Below, piece after piece: positions 43,325 to 51,705 of a stretch of 64,000 nt of DNA (position 1 is the first letter of the stretch; every line of letters starts with the position of its first letter). The DNA lies in contig CALVEM010000003.1 in NCBI GenBank assembly GCA_944326605.1, forward strand, positions 1 through 64,000, read 5' to 3'. Both the position numbers and the translations under genes were made by a program. The stretch is from Candidatus Gastranaerophilales bacterium. GTDB lineage: Bacteria; Cyanobacteriota; Vampirovibrionia; Gastranaerophilales; Gastranaerophilaceae. The notes beneath the pieces are model-generated. The model was not told the origin of the DNA. It ran no database searches and was given only the letters and a program-made list of their open reading frames with translations.

Positions 43325-44131
43325 TCAGAATGTCGATGTAAAGCCGTAAGGTATAGTGGCTTTTTTATCAGAATGCGATGCGGGAAAATTTTTTATTAGA
43401 GGAAAATTCAAGTCTTCAAAGATATAATCAATGTCATCAGCACCTAAAAAATCGCCAATTGCTATTGCTTTAGTATTCTCGCGAATTTTGTCTATATTGA
43501 ATAACTGTGTAACCATTTTGTCTATTTTATAAGGCGGTTCGTTCAAATCCTCCAGAAAGAGCGTGAATTCAAAATCAGGGATAAAATCCTGCCCGCAGAG
43601 TGAAACAAGAGTTGATAAATTCCCGCCCCAGAATACTCCTTCATATTCAAATCTGCCAGTCATTGCGGTTTCAAAAAACTTGTTAATTGTATATTCGCAT
43701 AAATTTTCCTGCCCGAAGTCGCTTAAAATCATCGGACCAGAAAAAGTTGCAAGTCCGGCGCGTTTTAGAAACATCGCGTTGAGTGCAGTGATATCCGAAT
43801 ATCCGCAGAAAATTTTCGGGTTTTGACGGATTAAACCATAATTGATTTTATTTATAAGCCTTATTGCCCCGTAACCGCCGCGCAGACAAATGATTACATT
43901 TACGGATGTATCCGCAAACATTTTATGAAGTGCGTCAAGTCTTTCTTCATCAGTTCCTGCAAGATATCTGTTTTTTGAATAGAGATTATCGGATAATTTA
44001 ACCTTATAGCCTCTGTGTTCAAAAAACTCTATTGCTCGTTTAAGATTTGTGTCATCTTCCATTGCACCTGACGGCGCGAGTATTCCTATTGTATCGCCTT
44101 CTTTTAATAAACGCGGTTTAATAATTTCCAT
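43325..44131 (-). CDS. LD-carboxypeptidase family (S66, LdcA/MccF-like)
   Basis: A 268-aa serine peptidase. It has GDTIGILAPSG, the nucleophile elbow region ICLRGGYGAIRL with GYSDITALN, EDLNEPPYKIDKM (catalytic Glu) and a C-terminal ASHSDKKATIPYG with the catalytic His. LdcA trims tetrapeptides in peptidoglycan recycling; MccF cleaves microcin C-like compounds. At 268 aa it is shorter than the usual 300 or so. An extended -10 (TGTTAGAAT) six bases before ATG suggests a leaderless mRNA. Confidence 0.88.
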   Translation of the reverse strand: MEIIKPRLLKEGDTIGILAPSGAMEDDTNLKRAIEFFEHRGYKVKLSDNLYSKNRYLAGTDEERLDALHKMFADTSVNVIICLRGGYGAIRLINKINYGLIRQNPKIFCGYSDITALNAMFLKRAGLATFSGPMILSDFGQENLCEYTINKFFETAMTGRFEYEGVFWGGNLSTLVSLCGQDFIPDFEFTLFLEDLNEPPYKIDKMVTQLFNIDKIRENTKAIAIGDFLGADDIDYIFEDLNFPLIKNFPASHSDKKATIPYGFTSTF

Positions 44132-44137
44132 AATGTT

Positions 44138-44146
44138 ATTCTAACA
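44138..44146 (-). promoter_or_regulatory. extended -10 of the S66 gene, leaderless geometry
   Basis: Minus strand TGTTAGAAT, then AACATT, then ATG. Confidence 0.55.
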
Positions 44147-44152
44147 CAAATA

Positions 44153-45042
44153 TTAGTACGGATAATCTTTAGGAAACTGCCATCCGTTCATAATAATTCT
44201 TTGAGCGCAGCAGTTACCTTTACCGGTACTGCTGCAGTCTGCATCTATATCTCTTTTACTCTTTTCATAACATTGTGGTAGTATGCCTTTGCCGGCAACT
44301 CTCGTGAAGATAAAATAGTCCTTTCCGATTATATTTGGTCCTTTTGAGCCATTTATGTCAATAAAAATAGATGAGTCTTTAGTCGCATCGTTCCCTGCTC
44401 TTACTGAAATAGAATACAAAATTCCGTCTGTAGTAATAAATGGTATACGTAGGATTTGATATGTCAGAGTGTTGTCTGCTTTTTGCCCATTCATGTATGT
44501 ATATGGCTGATTGTTTTCATAGCCGCATTCTGAATGTGTATTACATACCTTTAAAACATTAAAATATGGAAGCCAGTATTTCTCAATATAAGCTTTTGGA
44601 CCCAGAGAATAACTGGTGTCCCAGTATACATATTCACCATTTTCGGTTTCAGATAATTTCAAAGCCTGATTAATTGTAGTGTATGCCTTTTTTAATCTCG
44701 ATAAAGTTTCCTGCCTTTTGTAGTGTCCAATAACAGAAGGCATTGTCATTGCGGCAACCACACCTATTATGCCGAGGGTGATTAAAACCTCTGCTAGCGT
44801 AAACGCTGGGCGTTTATGAGGTGAATAAGAAAATAAGTGAATAGGTGAATAAGTTCGTTTCAGGAAAATATTAATGTCATCCTGAACGCCGGATTGACCT
44901 TTGCGTTTCAGACTCTTATCCTTCCCTAATAATGGAAGGAAGTCTGTCAAAAAATTAATAAAACCTGAAAACGTGCTAACTTCGCGGATCAAGTGGCTAC
45001 GCTTGCGGGGGGGGGGCAACTCAAAGCTTCTCTGTTAAACAT
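44153..45042 (-). CDS. prepilin-like protein, phase-OFF by a C10 tract
   Basis: On the minus strand AGAAGGAG leads to ATG at 45042 and MFNREALS, then the C tract. At ten C the frame stops after CPPPASVAT. With 11 (or 8) C it continues as CPPPRKRSHL into an 80-residue leader, then FTLAEVLITLGIIGVVAAMT, and on to the stop at 44153 (296 aa). The C-terminal part has DINGSKGPNIIGKDYFIF and several Cys. The leader includes a dispersed palindromic repeat read as SLKRKGQSGVQDD. Length and tract position match the prepilins at 33346 and 39561. Confidence 0.78.
44876..44916. repeat. palindromic repeat, 40-base subtype, inside prepilin leader
   Basis: GTCATCCTGAACGCCGGATT then GACCTTTGCGTTTCAGACTCT. 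It is in the coding part of the phase-ON leader. Near 44931 a CCTTCCCT...GGAAGG palindrome follows. Confidence 0.7.
45007..45016 (-). repeat. C10 tract (G10 on plus strand) in prepilin gene 3
   Basis: Plus strand CTTGC-G10-CAACTCAAAGCT. It lies at codons 9-12 from the ATG at 45042. Lengths of 8, 11 or 14 open the prepilin frame. Confidence 0.9.
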
Positions 45043-45067
45043 ATTCCAACTCCTTCTTTTTTATTTT

Positions 45068-45096
45068 ATTATTTACGATTTTTTAATTTTTGTCAA
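45068..45096 (-). promoter_or_regulatory. promoter of prepilin gene 3
   Basis: Minus strand TTGACA, 17 bases, AATAAT, identical in layout to the promoter at 39596-39624. Confidence 0.6.
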
Positions 45097-45134
45097 TATT
45101 AATTTTACTATTGTTTTTATTTTTTGTTTGAGTT

Positions 45135-45143
45135 TGCTATAAT
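45135..45143 (+). promoter_or_regulatory. extended -10 of dnaX, leaderless geometry
   Basis: TGCTATAAT, then CAAATT, then ATG at 45150. No ribosome binding site fits. Confidence 0.65.
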
Positions 45144-45149
45144 CAAATT

Positions 45150-47024
45150 ATGAACGAAAAATACATACCTTTATACAGAAAATACCGTCCGCAGAAATTA
45201 GAGGAAGTTGTAGGACAGGATCATATTAAAAAAGCTTTAAAAAATGCAATTGAGCTTAATAAAATTTCTCATGCATATTTATTTACAGGTCCGAGAGGAA
45301 CAGGAAAAACCTCAACTGCAAGAATTTTTGCCAAATCTTTGAACTGTAAGGAAGGTCCGACAATCAACCCTTGCGGAGTTTGTGAAAACTGTATCGATAT
45401 AACTAATTCAACTCCGATGGATGTTATAGAAATCGATGCTGCCAGTAACAGAAAAGTTGAAGATGCGCAGAATATTCTTGAAAAGGTTATGTATGCGCCT
45501 GTAAACAGCAGGTATAAGATCTATATAATCGATGAAGTTCATATGCTGTCTACTACGGCGTTTAATGCGTTATTAAAAACTCTTGAAGAGCCGCCGAAAA
45601 ATGTTATTTTTATTCTGGCGACAACAGAAGTACATAAAGTTCTTGATACTATCAAAAGCCGCTGCCAGAGATTTGATTTTAAACGTATAACAACTGATGA
45701 TATTGTTAAACATCTGAGATATATTGCAGATAACGAAAAAATTAATATTACCGACGATGCACTTTTTACTATCGCTAAAAATTCAGCTGGCGGAATGCGT
45801 GACAGTATAGCTCTTCTTGATCAATTAAGCGTACTTGACGGTGGTGAAGCTATTTCAACGGATGATATAAACAATCTTCTCGGTCGTCTTTCATTTGATA
45901 CGCTGAATTCTCTTGCTGATAAAATTGTTAATTCAAAACCGCAGGAAGCTATTGAAGAATTGGAAAATATTTACAATTCCGGCAATGAACCTGTTCAAAT
46001 CCTGACAAATTTGATGGATTATTTAAAAAATCTCTTAATTGTAAAAAATTGCAGAAAAGAAATTGCGTTTGAATTAACGCAGGCAAATGATGCTCAGGTG
46101 AAAGCTCTTTCTTCTCAGGCTGAAAATGTCGAAACTCATCAGATTGTATTTTTGATAGATAAGTGTTCGGAATATATAAAAGAATTGAAACTTACAAACA
46201 ATCCGCGTCTGTGGCTGGAAGTCGCAGTAATTGATCTTGCGAATTTGACGGAAAACACATCTCTGGTTGAACTTCAAAACAGAATAGCCAGATTGGAAAG
46301 CGGAAATGTTCAGCCTGCTAAAGTTTCGGCTTATAAAACTTCTCCGGCTCCTGTTATGAAGCCTGAAATGCAAAGAGCGGAACATGCAAAACCTGATATA
46401 GTAGTGCACAAAGATGTAGAAAGCATACCGGTTCAACAGAAGCCTCTGGAAAAAGTGCCTGTTGAAGCAAAAGTTGAAAATATTTCAAATGATAATGATT
46501 TTTCTCCGATGCCGAAATCAAAACATTCGGACGGCGCTGATATTTCCGTTCTGTGGAGCAGACTGCTGGAAAATGTTCACAGCGCTCCGACCAGAGCTTT
46601 ATTAAAACAGTGGGCTAATCCTGTAAAAATCGCTCCTGATGAGACAATTTTGACAATGAAAAATGAAATTTTCTTAAATCAGGTGCAGTCAGGCTCTAAA
46701 AAACAGGCAGTTGTTGATGCCGTAAATGCCCTGTTTGCGCAGGAAAATTCAAATGTAATAGTAAGGCTTCCGCATGCAGATGATGTTCAAGTTCAACCTG
46801 CATCTGTTCCAGAAGTTCATCAAGAACAGCCAAAGCCTAAACCTTCTCCGGTCATGAAGCCTGTGCAAATGGAGCCTGAGGTACAGCCTGAGGAAGTTGA
46901 AAAATTGAAAGAAGAAATTCATAAACCTGCGAAAAGTGAAAGTGCTTCAAAAATTGCTGACTCTTTGCATTCTGATAATGTGAATATGGTAATGGAAATT
47001 TTTGAAGGAAAAGTTATTGATTAA
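45150..47024 (+). CDS. dnaX: DNA polymerase III subunits gamma/tau
   Basis: A 624-aa clamp-loader ATPase. It has YRKYRPQKLEEVVGQDHIKK, Walker A TGPRGTGKTSTAR, the zinc module (CGVCENC with an earlier Cys), IIDEVHMLSTTAFNALLKTLEEPP and the sensor ATTEVHKVLDTIKSRCQRFDF. Residues about 400-624 are a Pro/Lys/Glu-rich tail with a small folded part (SRLLENVHSAPTRALLKQW). No dnaX frameshift signal is obvious. The following small gene lies 11 bases on, with its own AAAGGAG. Confidence 0.96.
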   Translation: MNEKYIPLYRKYRPQKLEEVVGQDHIKKALKNAIELNKISHAYLFTGPRGTGKTSTARIFAKSLNCKEGPTINPCGVCENCIDITNSTPMDVIEIDAASNRKVEDAQNILEKVMYAPVNSRYKIYIIDEVHMLSTTAFNALLKTLEEPPKNVIFILATTEVHKVLDTIKSRCQRFDFKRITTDDIVKHLRYIADNEKINITDDALFTIAKNSAGGMRDSIALLDQLSVLDGGEAISTDDINNLLGRLSFDTLNSLADKIVNSKPQEAIEELENIYNSGNEPVQILTNLMDYLKNLLIVKNCRKEIAFELTQANDAQVKALSSQAENVETHQIVFLIDKCSEYIKELKLTNNPRLWLEVAVIDLANLTENTSLVELQNRIARLESGNVQPAKVSAYKTSPAPVMKPEMQRAEHAKPDIVVHKDVESIPVQQKPLEKVPVEAKVENISNDNDFSPMPKSKHSDGADISVLWSRLLENVHSAPTRALLKQWANPVKIAPDETILTMKNEIFLNQVQSGSKKQAVVDAVNALFAQENSNVIVRLPHADDVQVQPASVPEVHQEQPKPKPSPVMKPVQMEPEVQPEEVEKLKEEIHKPAKSESASKIADSLHSDNVNMVMEIFEGKVID

Positions 47025-47035
47025 AGGAGTAAATT

Positions 47036-47398
47036 ATGAAAATTCAAAATATTAATTCTGTTAATTTCGGAAAACATCCTGTAACCAGAAAAGTTGAATC
47101 AGGCGAAGAGGATTTCATTTTTCTAAATCAGTCTGATAAGTTAACCGTTATTTATGATATGCTCTGCGAACAGAAAGATTCTTTGAAAAGTTTATCAGAC
47201 CGTCAGTATGACAGACACAGTGCGTTGAAAAGTGATTTAAAAACTTTATCTTTAAATCAGAAAAAGATGCATGATTTTAATAAAAATGCATTCGATTATT
47301 TAGTATTTTATTCTTTTGAAAATTCAAAGGATGCTAATATTGTTTATGATAAAATTTGGCATCAATATAAAAATAACAAGCTTGATATAATAGGTTAA
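47036..47398 (+). CDS. hypothetical protein with N-terminal NFGK motif, 120 aa
   Basis: A 120-aa soluble protein beginning MKIQNINSVNFGKHPVTRK. The N-terminal I-x-x-(V/I)-NF-G-K type motif is one I associate with many proteins of gut Melainabacteria. The rest is helical and charged, with a likely coiled coil (residues 40-85). AAAGGAG precedes the ATG and the gene is 11 bases after dnaX, so probably co-transcribed. It overlaps the convergent Memo-AMMECR1 gene by 4 bases. Function unknown. Confidence 0.6.
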   Translation: MKIQNINSVNFGKHPVTRKVESGEEDFIFLNQSDKLTVIYDMLCEQKDSLKSLSDRQYDRHSALKSDLKTLSLNQKKMHDFNKNAFDYLVFYSFENSKDANIVYDKIWHQYKNNKLDIIG

Positions 47399-48717
47399 AT
47401 CTTTGTTGTATTAAATTTAAAGGCTTCCAAACTTTCAGAAAAATAATCTTTTGGTAAGCCGGCTTTGAGTTTCAACTGCTCAAGGAATTCTTGTTTATCC
47501 GGCAGCTGTTCCCATACATCAGGTAAAAATACGGATTGGTAATTGCCATCTCGGATTATCAGTCCGTCAACGGCAGGTACTAAATTTTCAAGAAGCTCCT
47601 CTTCCGTTTCAAATTCAATTCTTTCAGGTTTTGAAAGAAGCGACACTCCTATTGTTATTCTGTTGTACTCATTTAGTGTCAGTGCTGGAAACCTCGGGTC
47701 AGAAAAAGCTGCTGAGTGTGCATTATGTATCAAATCTTTAATCAGCGTTTTGTGTGCAATAATTGAGCCGATGCATCCGCGTAAAATTCCGTCAAGCTCA
47801 AGCGTTACAAAGGATGCGCCGTATTCTTCAAACACGCAGTCATAATTGCTTATTCGTGGTTGACCTAGCTGTAAACCTGACAGAATACTGTCTTTGCAGA
47901 CTTTTTTAACAAAATCTGAGTAATATTCTTTTATATAATTATTTTTTTGACCTTCATACAAAAACCAGCTTCCGTAGCCTACAACGCGCGATGAATCTCC
48001 TGTCGCAGCGGAAGAGTTTGTAAGCCCTGTTCTTATCAGCGAAAAATTTTTCTTTTTAGCAAATTCAATAAGTCCGCAAATTCCGACAGCACCGCATGCC
48101 TGCTCCTGTTCAAAGTTTGAAAAGTTATTTTCTTCAATCATTCTTGCAGTGTAGCTGTCAATTTTAAGGGCTTCTTTTTCAGGATAAAAATGACTTAAAT
48201 CACTTGATATAACAAATACATTATCTTCATCTGCCCAAAAATGTTCAAGAGTTCCGCATAAATTTTTAAAATTTTCACATCCGTATAAAACAGGTACAAT
48301 TCTTGCAGAGGGAAGAAAATATTTTATTAAAGGAAGCTGAACCTCTATGGAATGTTCTTTTTCAAAAGCAAAATTTCCTGTAGAGCAGTCGCATAATTCT
48401 TTAACTTTTTGTACAAGCTCTTTATTTATTTCAATATCTCCGAGTGGAGTTTCAAACGCGTCATATTCGCATACTGTGCAGCCAAAAATTCTTTCGTAAT
48501 GCGCAGGTGCAAATATAAATACATTTTTAGCATTTCTTTTAAGATGCTGCACACCTTTTGCCGCAAGCTTTCCTGAATAAATATACCCTGCATGCGGAAC
48601 TATTACCGCACGAGAAAAATAGGACGGAGGTTCAATTTCAAAGTTTCTGATTAAATTTGTGAGTTCCTCTTTATCTGACGGATAAAATGTTCCTGCTGAT
48701 GCTGATTTTTTCTTCAT
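47395..48717 (-). CDS. Memo-AMMECR1 fusion (AmmeMemoRadiSam system proteins B and A)
   Basis: A 440-aa fusion of two domains. Residues 1-265 are Memo-like (SAGTFYPSDKEEL, VPHAGYIYSGKLA, PAHYERIFG, SSDLSHFYP), related to ring-opening dioxygenases. Residues about 275-440 are AMMECR1-like (FVTLELDGILRGCIGSI, SAAFSDPRFPALT). The two are usually adjacent genes together with a radical SAM gene; no radical SAM partner is in this window. The biochemical role is unsettled. TATAAT lies seven bases before ATG, close to leaderless geometry. Confidence 0.9.
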   Translation of the reverse strand: MKKKSASAGTFYPSDKEELTNLIRNFEIEPPSYFSRAVIVPHAGYIYSGKLAAKGVQHLKRNAKNVFIFAPAHYERIFGCTVCEYDAFETPLGDIEINKELVQKVKELCDCSTGNFAFEKEHSIEVQLPLIKYFLPSARIVPVLYGCENFKNLCGTLEHFWADEDNVFVISSDLSHFYPEKEALKIDSYTARMIEENNFSNFEQEQACGAVGICGLIEFAKKKNFSLIRTGLTNSSAATGDSSRVVGYGSWFLYEGQKNNYIKEYYSDFVKKVCKDSILSGLQLGQPRISNYDCVFEEYGASFVTLELDGILRGCIGSIIAHKTLIKDLIHNAHSAAFSDPRFPALTLNEYNRITIGVSLLSKPERIEFETEEELLENLVPAVDGLIIRDGNYQSVFLPDVWEQLPDKQEFLEQLKLKAGLPKDYFSESLEAFKFNTTKI

Positions 48718-48741
48718 AAAATTTATTATACAACTTTTTTC

Positions 48742-49785
48742 TTATTTTGAAATAGGATAGTAAGTTAATAAAATATCAGAACCAAACATTTTTTGATCCG
48801 TAATTTTGAAATTATAACTTTCATTTATATTTTCGATATGTCTGAAATCAAAACAGGATAAAGAAGAGTTGTCGCCAGTGATTTTGGGTGCAATGAAATG
48901 ATAAATTTTATCAGTGTATTTTAAAATCTCTCCGTTCAAATGACCGCCGCATTCGACAAGAATACTTTTTATCCCTAAATCAAATGCTTTTTTTAAAATA
49001 AATTCAAGGTCAAGTTTTTCGTTTATAACAGGTGTTTTTATGAAGTTTATTCCGCCTTCAAACATATCAAGAGAGGCATTGAAAAGATAGATTTCCCCTT
49101 CTTTATATATAGGCGCTTCAAGATTTGTTTTGAGTTCTCTGTCCAGAATAATTTTTTTTCTATGAGCCATTGTCGGATTGTCTGCAAGAATAGTTGAAGA
49201 TGTTGTCAAAATTGCATCATATCTGTTTCTTATTTTTTTTACTTCTTCACGGGCTTTATCTGATGTTATCCATTTGGAAGACCCGTTTTGTGCCGCAATT
49301 TTCCCGTCAAGTGTGGTGGCAGTTTTTAGAGCAACAAACACTTCATTTTTTGTCATATTTTTAATAAATATTTCATTTAATGCTTTGCATTCATTTTCAA
49401 GCACATTTTCAATTACTTCAATTCCTGCATTTTTTAATTTTCGAATTCCGTTTCCACCAACAATAGGATTAACATCGCGCATTCCGATAACAACTTTTTT
49501 TATCCCGCGTTCAATAATCAAGTCAGCGCAGGGCGGAGTTTTGCCGTAATGCGAGCAGGGCTCAAGGTTAACAATCAGCGTTCCGCCATTTTCTTCCCCG
49601 TTGTGAAGTTTTAAAAGGGCATCACGTTCTGCATGATTATCCCCGTATTTGTGGTGATAACCTGTTGAAATTTCATTCCCGTATTTATCAAGGATTACAC
49701 AGCCTACAAGCGGATTTGGAGAAGTTTGACCTTCCGCCTGTTTTGCAAGCTCTATACATTTTTGCATTAATAAGTTATATTGCAT
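48742..49785 (-). CDS. ribD: riboflavin biosynthesis deaminase/reductase
   Basis: A 347-aa bifunctional enzyme. The N-terminal deaminase domain (1-145) has NPLVGCVI, the zinc site DNHAERDAL and LEPCSHYGKTPPC. The C-terminal reductase domain has VFVALKTATTLDGKIAAQNG, SSKWITSDKAR and VECGGHLNGEIL. It carries out the second and third steps of riboflavin synthesis. No ribE or ribBA is adjacent and no FMN riboswitch is seen. A TAAAAT box ends six bases before the ATG. Confidence 0.95.
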   Translation of the reverse strand: MQYNLLMQKCIELAKQAEGQTSPNPLVGCVILDKYGNEISTGYHHKYGDNHAERDALLKLHNGEENGGTLIVNLEPCSHYGKTPPCADLIIERGIKKVVIGMRDVNPIVGGNGIRKLKNAGIEVIENVLENECKALNEIFIKNMTKNEVFVALKTATTLDGKIAAQNGSSKWITSDKAREEVKKIRNRYDAILTTSSTILADNPTMAHRKKIILDRELKTNLEAPIYKEGEIYLFNASLDMFEGGINFIKTPVINEKLDLEFILKKAFDLGIKSILVECGGHLNGEILKYTDKIYHFIAPKITGDNSSLSCFDFRHIENINESYNFKITDQKMFGSDILLTYYPISK

Positions 49786-49824
49786 ATTTGTATTTTACTA
49801 TAAAATCTGGTATATTAAAGTAAA

Positions 49825-49933
49825 AGATCCCGAAACAAGTTCGGGATGACGTAAACATGAATATAGTCGTCATGCTGAACTCGGTTCAGTATCTATTAAA
49901 CAAGTACGACCCTGATACAAGTTCAGGGTGACG
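49825..49933. repeat. cluster of three short palindromic repeats
   Basis: Three copies in about 110 bases: GATCCCGAAACAAGTTCGGG (49825-49851), GTCATGCTGAACTCGGTTCA (49869-49894, opposite orientation) and GACCCTGATACAAGTTCAGG (49908-49933). They fill the spacer between ribD and the hydrolase gene. Confidence 0.85.
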
Positions 49934-49984
49934 TTAGTCTTAGGTGAAATTTGTATAAAGGACAGAGAAAAAGGGGAGTAAGTT

Positions 49985-50644
49985 ATGGATTTAAAATACA
50001 TCGGACACAGTGCTTTTGAAATTAAATTAAAAGATAATTCAATAATGGTTGATCCTTATGTCAGTATTAATCCGAAATATGACTGGCATAAAGCTAATAT
50101 CACTGACATATTTTTAACTCATGCTCACGGAGACCATCTTGGGCAAGCAATAGAAATTGCTAAAGAAAAAGATGCAACGATTACTGCTATTGTTGAACTG
50201 GCGCAGTATTGTAAAGAACATGGCTGCAAGGTCCGTTCCGTAAATTTTGGCGGATGGATTAACTATGACTGGGGCAGAGCTGTTTTTGTCCCTGCATCTC
50301 ATACAAGTGTTCTGCCTGACGGTCGTTATGCCGGGGAACCTGCAGGTATAGTTTTTGATACTGAAAATGTCAGAATTTATCACGCCGGCGATACAGGTTT
50401 GACGTCTGAAATGAAAACAATTAAAGAATTGTACAGACCGAATATCGCAATGCTTCCGATAGGAGGGCATTATACAATGGATATTGAGCATGCTGCTGTT
50501 GCCGCAGACTGGCTCGGAGCTCAGACGGTAATTCCGATGCATTATAATACTTTCCCTGAAATTAAAGCTGATATAGAAAAATTTGCAGCACTTTTACAGA
50601 TTAATAATTCGCGCTGTGTGGTTCTTGATCCGGATAAGGTTTAG
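49985..50644 (+). CDS. UPF0173-type metal-dependent hydrolase (metallo-beta-lactamase fold)
   Basis: A 219-aa protein. It has LKYIGHSAFEIKLKD, the metal motif LTHAHGDHLGQA (HxHxDH), a second site at IYHAGDTGL, and PIGGHYTMD with MHYNTFPEI near the end. This is the standard UPF0173/YtkL pattern; the physiological substrate is not known. AAGGGGAG precedes the ATG. Monocistronic with a terminator. Confidence 0.92.
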   Translation: MDLKYIGHSAFEIKLKDNSIMVDPYVSINPKYDWHKANITDIFLTHAHGDHLGQAIEIAKEKDATITAIVELAQYCKEHGCKVRSVNFGGWINYDWGRAVFVPASHTSVLPDGRYAGEPAGIVFDTENVRIYHAGDTGLTSEMKTIKELYRPNIAMLPIGGHYTMDIEHAAVAADWLGAQTVIPMHYNTFPEIKADIEKFAALLQINNSRCVVLDPDKV

Positions 50645-50660
50645 TGAAATATTTTGAATA

Positions 50661-50690
50661 AAAATGGCTGAATGAAATTCAGCCATTTTT
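50661..50690 (+). terminator. terminator after the UPF0173 gene
   Basis: AAAATGGCTGAAT and ATTCAGCCATTTT form a 13-bp stem with loop GAA, followed by TT. It can serve both strands. Confidence 0.85.
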
Positions 50691-50719
50691 TGTATATAAG
50701 GTATTTTTATGTCTTTTAA

Positions 50720-51529
50720 TTATGCTTGCTTTTTGTTGCCGCCTAGAACTAATCCTGCAGCCAATCCTACTGCTGCTGCAATACCGCCCCAGATAGCTGC
50801 TGCTTTGCCTTTTCCTTCTTTCGGGAACAATTTTTTAATTTTTTCAAAAGCAGCTTTCATTTTTTCATCGCCAACAAGAGCTGTGATTTTTTCTTTCTTT
50901 TTAGTTTTAGCGGCTTCTACAGCTTCATCAAATTCGTTTACAATATTTTTGACTTTGTCATCTGCAGATTCTCTTACTAATTTTTCTTTTGCTGAACGGA
51001 CATTATTTTCAGCAGTTTTTACAGCTTTAGCTTCATCTGATTCTTTTAAAGCTTCTTTGGCTGTTTTACGTGCATCTTCCGGTGCATCTGCTGTTTTTGC
51101 GAACTTTTCTCCGTCTTTTTTATCTTTGTTTAATTCTTCTAAAAGTTTTTTATCATAATTCTCGTTAGCTTCTTTTAAAGCTTTTGTTTCTGCTGCATCA
51201 TCTGCAAGTTTTTGGTTTTTGACTTCAGTGTCAAATGCCTCTTTTTTAGCTTTGTCAGGAGTGAATTCACCATTTTCATCGTTTAAGTTTTTAATTTCAG
51301 CTCCAATTTTATCGGCTTCTGTTTTCACATCGCCTTCGGCAGCTTTAACATGTGATTCAAATTTGTCAGGCTCCATTGCAAAAACTTGTTCTAATGAAGG
51401 TCTTTTGCCGCCTGCCAAATAACCTGCACCTGCACCTACAACACCGAGACCAATTGTTGGAGCCGCAACAGATGTCCCTTTTTTCTTTTGAACTTCAGCT
51501 GGAGCTGAATTGACTGCATTAACTGACAT
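50720..51529 (-). CDS. Lys/Glu/Ala-rich coiled-coil protein with glycine-zipper ends
   Basis: A 269-aa protein with a hydrophobic Gly-rich stretch near the N-terminus (TIGLGVVGAGAGYLAGG), a long charged helical middle (residues 45-235, Ala/Lys/Glu/Asp) and a C-terminal Gly/Ala membrane helix (AAIWGGIAAAVGLAAGLVLG) followed by NKKQA. Both ends could insert in a membrane with the coil between them. No family recognised. GAAAGGTAG precedes the ATG. It shares its general plan with the proteins at 60308 and 61814. Confidence 0.6.
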   Translation of the reverse strand: MSVNAVNSAPAEVQKKKGTSVAAPTIGLGVVGAGAGYLAGGKRPSLEQVFAMEPDKFESHVKAAEGDVKTEADKIGAEIKNLNDENGEFTPDKAKKEAFDTEVKNQKLADDAAETKALKEANENYDKKLLEELNKDKKDGEKFAKTADAPEDARKTAKEALKESDEAKAVKTAENNVRSAKEKLVRESADDKVKNIVNEFDEAVEAAKTKKKEKITALVGDEKMKAAFEKIKKLFPKEGKGKAAAIWGGIAAAVGLAAGLVLGGNKKQA

Positions 51530-51705
51530 AATTTCTACCTTTCTTTTTAAAAGTTACACACACTTTATTATATTTATAATAACACCTGTGAGAAATTTTT
51601 TTTGCTTTTTAATGTGAAAATATTAAGAATTATTACGAAGAATATACTTTTTGCTTATTGAAAAATTTATGTTATAGTTATAATCTCATTGAAAAGAGGC
51701 TATAT

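Noticed and set aside
44153-45019. Gene starting at TTG 45019 reading MPPPRKRSH
   Set aside because: The start codon would be formed by the last bases before the C tract and lacks a ribosome binding site; the ATG at 45042 with AAGGAG is in frame once one C is added.
45150-47024. Programmed frameshift in dnaX
   Set aside because: No A-rich slippery heptamer with a following stem was seen at the expected place, and the full-length frame is intact.
49786-49984. CRISPR array from the three repeated palindromes
   Set aside because: Copies differ in sequence and orientation, spacing is irregular, and no cas gene is present.
50709-51158. 149-aa plus-strand Ser/Ala/Phe-rich ORF
   Set aside because: Mirror of the Lys/Glu/Ala-rich coiled-coil gene on the other strand; low-complexity shadow.
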